This document shows positions 60,000-64,000 of a DNA stretch of 64,000 bases, piece after piece. Under the pieces are notes generated by a model. The model searched no databases. It worked only from the letters and a program-made list of their open reading frames with translations, and was not told the origin of the DNA. The stretch is from Flectonema sp. DT1601 (taxonomy: Eukaryota > Euglenozoa > Diplonemea > Diplonemida > Diplonemidae), in contig OZ025849.1 of assembly GCA_964019425.1 (NCBI GenBank), forward strand, positions 310,001 through 374,000, written 5' to 3'. A program made the translations under genes and the position numbers. How positions within the stretch are numbered: the first letter of the stretch is position 1; every line of letters begins with the position of its first letter.

Positions 60000-62900
60000 A
60001 AACATACAATCGGAGGGTGAAGTTTTCTTGTCGCAGTACTTAAGGTGCTGTCGCATAACACTGCTCTTTGCAGTTTTTAAAATGAATGTAATTAGATTGG
60101 GCTTGGCGTCCAATCCGTTGCGTTGTTTAATACTGTTTTATTTTTTTTTATTTTTTTTATTTTTTTTTTCAAAAAAAAAAAAGAAAAATAAGGCAGAAAA
60201 ATAACAAATTTAAAAGTAAAGAAAATATAACAAGAAAAAAATCAGAATGAAAAAATTGAAAAAAAAAAAAAAAAAAAAAAAAAAGAAGCGTTAGGAGATG
60301 ACTGGTCTTAAATGAAGCTTTGAATGAAAAAAAAAAAAGAAAAGAAAAAAGTTAGCCACATGAAACAGAACGACAACCACTTCGAAAAGAAAAAAAAAAA
60401 GAAAAAAGTACTTCTTCTCCCTTCACTTTTTTTTGTTTTTTGTGTTTTTATAGGTAATTGACAGCCATGGTGAGGTTCATTTTTCATTTTTTTATTTTCA
60501 GGACGTAGTCCAAGATAACGGATTTTTTTTTTTTTTTTTTTTTTTTGGTTTTCTTTATAACAGCACTCTCTCGTTATTGCCACGCAGTTGTGATGGTGGG
60601 TTACCGATAGCAGGCGATTTCTTTTTTTCTTCTTTTTCGCAATAGGTGGGTAGGTGTTTTTTTGGTTATCAATTTCAACGAAAGGAGGAGGAGGGAGAGT
60701 TTTCTTTTTAGAATTTGATAGCGAAGGATTCACATTTAGGTTTTGTTGAGTGCGTCGATAGGAATTCGCGAGTTCACAATGGAGAAGAACTTAGGGGTCC
60801 CTTTATGTTCGTTGATCACAATCGAACCCCTTACCAATCACTATTTTTAACTCGTGCAACCAACAACTTATTTTCCCTCTACTTGCAAATCAGTGTGAGA
60901 ATTCTTTTTTCTTTCTCTTTTCTTTTTTTTTTGTTTTCAAACCAGCGTTGCCACGCGATAATATATATTTGTTATTTTGTTATTTTTTTTTTTTTTTTTC
61001 CCTTCTTTTTTTTTTTTTTAAAAGTGAAAAAAAAAAACAAAACAAAAAAAGAAAGAAAGAAAAAAAAGGTTTCTTTTTCCGTTTTCTCCCCTTACAAATT
61101 CGAATTCACCCGTTCTTATGTCGTCATTTACATAACTGTATCCCACCCAATGCAGTAACAATCAGTAATAAATAAGTTCGGCAATATCCCCACTTTTTAT
61201 TTGTTTATTTTATTCTTTTTTCTATTTTTTTTTTTTTTTTTTTGCTTAGAAAATAAAAATAAAAATAAAAGGCAAATCGGGAAAAAAAATATTGTGTCCT
61301 AAAAAGCCTTAAAAAAAAAATTTTGCGAGCGACCCTGGCATGCTTTAGTCTTTTTAATATTAAATTGCTGCGGTCATTTTTGTTTGGTAGGCTTCATAAC
61401 CCACTGAGTAAAATGCTAAAGCATTTATACCTTATTTTTTTTCTCATTCTGTATATTCCATTTTCGATCTAAAAGTGTCTCAATGCCCATTGGATGTTAT
61501 CTACCATGGATGCACAGAAATACGTTGAGTTCGGGTGAAGGTGTACGTGCACGACTACCCCAACCTCGTTGGTACGTTTCCAACCCCTTCCTCCCCGCTT
61601 GGGCCCACTTGTTTACCTTTTGCTCCAGAGGAAACCCAGTGCGAGAAAAAAAAAAAAAAAAAAAAAGCCTTGTGAACGTTGCTCATAAGAACTGCAAAAA
61701 TACAACAAAAGCCTAACTGAAAAGCCTTATAGGTCCCGTTAAAGCAGATTGTATTTTGTTTGCTTTACGAAGCGATTGAAAGAATGGAATGTGCTTGCCG
61801 ACGTTCTTCTTCTTCTTTCTTTTCTTTTCTTTTTCTTTTCTTTTCTTTTTTATAAAAAAATTTTTTTTTTCCTTTTTCAACGTGGGCTGAGGTTACCAAA
61901 AGTATCGTTGAAAAAAAAAAAAAAAAATTTAAGGAAAAAAAAAAAAAAAAAAAAAAAATACATAAAATTGATAAAGCTCTCTGGTTAATATTTAAAAAGA
62001 AGAAAAAAGAAAAATAAGAGGTTAAAGGACCCTTCATGTCCTTGCTAGACACGAGCAATCACTAACAATGTCTAATATTCGTCTTTACTCTGAGATCCCT
62101 TTAATATGTTGTTAAGTCTATCTCTTGCGTATGGATCGAAACCTTGTTTTCCATTTCCTGAACTTTCAGGAACTTTCAGGTCTTCTGAAGGCCGTCTCTT
62201 TTTAATAAGAATCATTTACGGGTAGTTTGCGGTTGTTTTATTTATTTGTTTATTTATTTTTTTTTCTCCCTTTTTTTTTTTTTTTTTTTTTTTTTTGTTT
62301 CTTCAATTTGAGGTTTTGGATTCCCCCAAAAAAGGATTTTTCTTTTTCTCCTTAAAAAAAAGGTTTTTTTCTCATGATTTTTCGTGTTTTTAAGATTTTT
62401 GAAATAAACCTGAGGATTACTTCCTGAGTTGGGGGATTCTTTTTTTTATAGCACCATTGAGCGTGCGCCACATGATGAAGAATAAAAAAAAAAAGAACGG
62501 GGGGAGAAAAAAAAAAAAAATAATATGAAAAAGTAGATTATCGCAAACGTAATCTTCACTACTCTAGAACAGCAATAAAATTTGCTTTTCCAAAAAAAAA
62601 AAAAAAAAAAAAAGAAGCATCTCATAAGGTGATGTCCACCTCACTACCTTATGTATTCCGCTCTGTACCGTGTTTCTTTTTGTGAATAAAAACAACACAG
62701 GATAAATCCTTTGTTGATTTCCCACATTGGCACGTATTCCAGTGTGCAGGAAGTAGTACTGAGTAGGATGCAACTACTTATTCCCACGTCTGTTATCCCC
62801 CTTCCTTGAGGAAAAAAAAAAAAAAATATATTAAAAAAAAAAAAAAAAAAGCTTCCCTCTGGCACTTCGTCATTTTATGGCGAACGGTATGGCAGGATCC

Positions 62901-64000
62901 CCCTTGAAACATTGACTCCGCTATACCGCTAATAAAAGAATTAAAAAAAAAAAAAAAGGGGGGGAACAAAAAAAAAAAACCCCTTACCGTTGTCTTTAAA
63001 AAAAAAAGTTTATTTCGTTCCTTATGCTGCTTTTTTCAGCCCCCGTTTTCTCCACTAAAAATAACTTGGTGGGTAAGTGGGAGGAGGAAAATAAATGTGT
63101 GGACGCGTGGATGCGAATGAAGAACGACATGTATGACCAGGCTCCATTTCGGATTCTCCTGTCAGCGTTTGTAATATGAAGTATAAAAAGCTGTTGGTGG
63201 CTTTTCCTTCCCTTTTCTAATTTATTCTCTCTCTCGAAAATGCCGCTGAAAAATTCTTCTTCTTAAGGAATATCTACACGTAACAATTTGCGAGGTGTAG
63301 AATTCGTTGAGAAAGACATAAATCCTCCGTGTCAACCCGGTTCAGTTCCCCTAATAGTTTTCACATTATTTGGTTGGAATGTTTTTAGCCTTGGGCTTGA
63401 TGAATTTATTTTTCATTATTCTGCATGTATCAGCTACAATAACTTGCACTAAATGACTTTGTTGTGTTCTCCTTTGCACCACGATACAAGCAGTTGTTGC
63501 TGTCGCTTTATGATAGCGAGGTTATATCATTAATTATTTCTCTTTTTATTATCGAAATTCTCTCTTCTTTTTTTCCCCCCACCCTGTTTTTTTTTTTTTT
63601 TTTCATTTCTTCTTGCATTTTACGTTGTTAAATATTAAAAGTAATAACTTAGGAACTTTAAGGGAAATGAAAAAAAATAAAATACAAAATAACCCCTCTT
63701 AGGTGAGGGGAAGAAAAAAAACAAAAACGAAAAAACGCAGTTTATTTTACTTTTTGGGTGAAAGTTTTGCTCGGTGTCTGCATGAAGGGTCGCTGGTTCA
63801 GGCACCCAAATAATGTCGTAATCGGAGTGTTGCTTTTTTTTTTTTCTTTCTTTTTTTAGCTATTGTGATTTTCTCACTCAAACCTTGACCTTTTTTCTCT
63901 ACTGTTGTTGTTTTATTTTTATTTTTTTTTTTTACATTCATTTTTTGGAAAACTACTAATTCACAAGTAATTACCTTCCTCTTTTATGTTCTGTGAACAT
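60000..64000. other. Gene-poor region at the right end
   Basis: About 4 kb without a convincing gene. It is very rich in A- and T-runs (for example 60257-60284, 60523-60545, 60983-60999, 61645-61666, 61934-61959, 62272-62296, 62591-62613). A more complex, GC-richer island lies at about 61480-61640 and a 9-bp wobble hairpin at 62885-62928. Open frames in this stretch are poly-Phe and poly-Lys artefacts. Confidence 0.55.
62885..62928. repeat. Imperfect hairpin
   Basis: CGGTATGGC pairs with GCTATACCG over 9 positions (one G-T wobble). GGA/TCC adds 3 further pairs beyond a one-base bulge. It lies in a short non-homopolymer stretch of the gene-poor right end. Confidence 0.5.

Noticed and set aside
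1-64000. CRISPR arrays, bacterial operons, tRNA genes, reverse-transcriptase or transposase genes
   Set aside because: None seen. No spaced short repeats, no tRNA cloverleaf, and no frame with RT or DDE-type motifs.

Overview
The window is nuclear DNA of a eukaryote, most likely a flagellated protist. It is AT-rich and full of A- and T-homopolymer runs. Introns are short GT-AG introns with donors close to GTATGT and acceptors ending in (C)AG. The standard genetic code fits: TAA, TAG and TGA are all used as stops. Several genes point to a flagellum or centriole: a Tctex1-type dynein light chain, a CEP295-like protein and an IQCH-like protein. No organism is named with confidence.

I find 24 protein genes and all of them lie on the + strand. 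In nearly every case a pyrimidine-rich stretch and an AG, usually CAG, stand 4 to 87 nt upstream of the ATG, and that ATG is the first one after the AG in 21 of 23 cases. One-directional gene order plus an acceptor at every start is the signature of polycistronic transcription with spliced-leader trans-splicing, as in Euglenozoa, dinoflagellates, perkinsids or some animals. Ordinary cis-introns are also present, so a classical trypanosomatid is unlikely. This is an inference: no spliced-leader gene was seen.

Layout. 1-221: 3' end of an unknown gene. 630-8618: ZFC3H1-like zinc-finger protein, mitochondrial-type D-2-hydroxyglutarate dehydrogenase, CaMKK-like kinase. 8619-13724: gene-poor, with homopolymers, hairpins and a degenerate piece of large-subunit rRNA followed by an A-run. 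13725-33139: dense block with IQCH-like, a small unknown protein, a giant RBR ubiquitin ligase, a ubiquitin-like/leucine-rich-repeat protein, AATF/Bfr2, an EF-hand protein, CEP295-like, a CTR copper transporter and a YbaB-like protein, followed to 34262 by a single-pass membrane protein. 34263-38783: gene-poor, holding three repeat families including a 110-bp tandem pair. 38784-49738: COPI-associated-like membrane protein, pseudokinase, Kv channel with a very long tail, dynein light chain, PPR-like protein, small putatively myristoylated protein. 50557-59999: CCCH zinc-finger protein, agmatinase-family enzyme, METTL9, second CaMKK-like kinase. 60000-64000: gene-poor and rich in homopolymers.

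The neighbours do not form a metabolic pathway. They look like unrelated housekeeping, flagellar and signalling genes in one transcription unit. The most useful second looks are the trans-splice acceptor pattern, the rRNA-derived segment, the dispersed repeats (one copy lies inside a kinase intron), and the tandem pair that resembles a small RNA gene.
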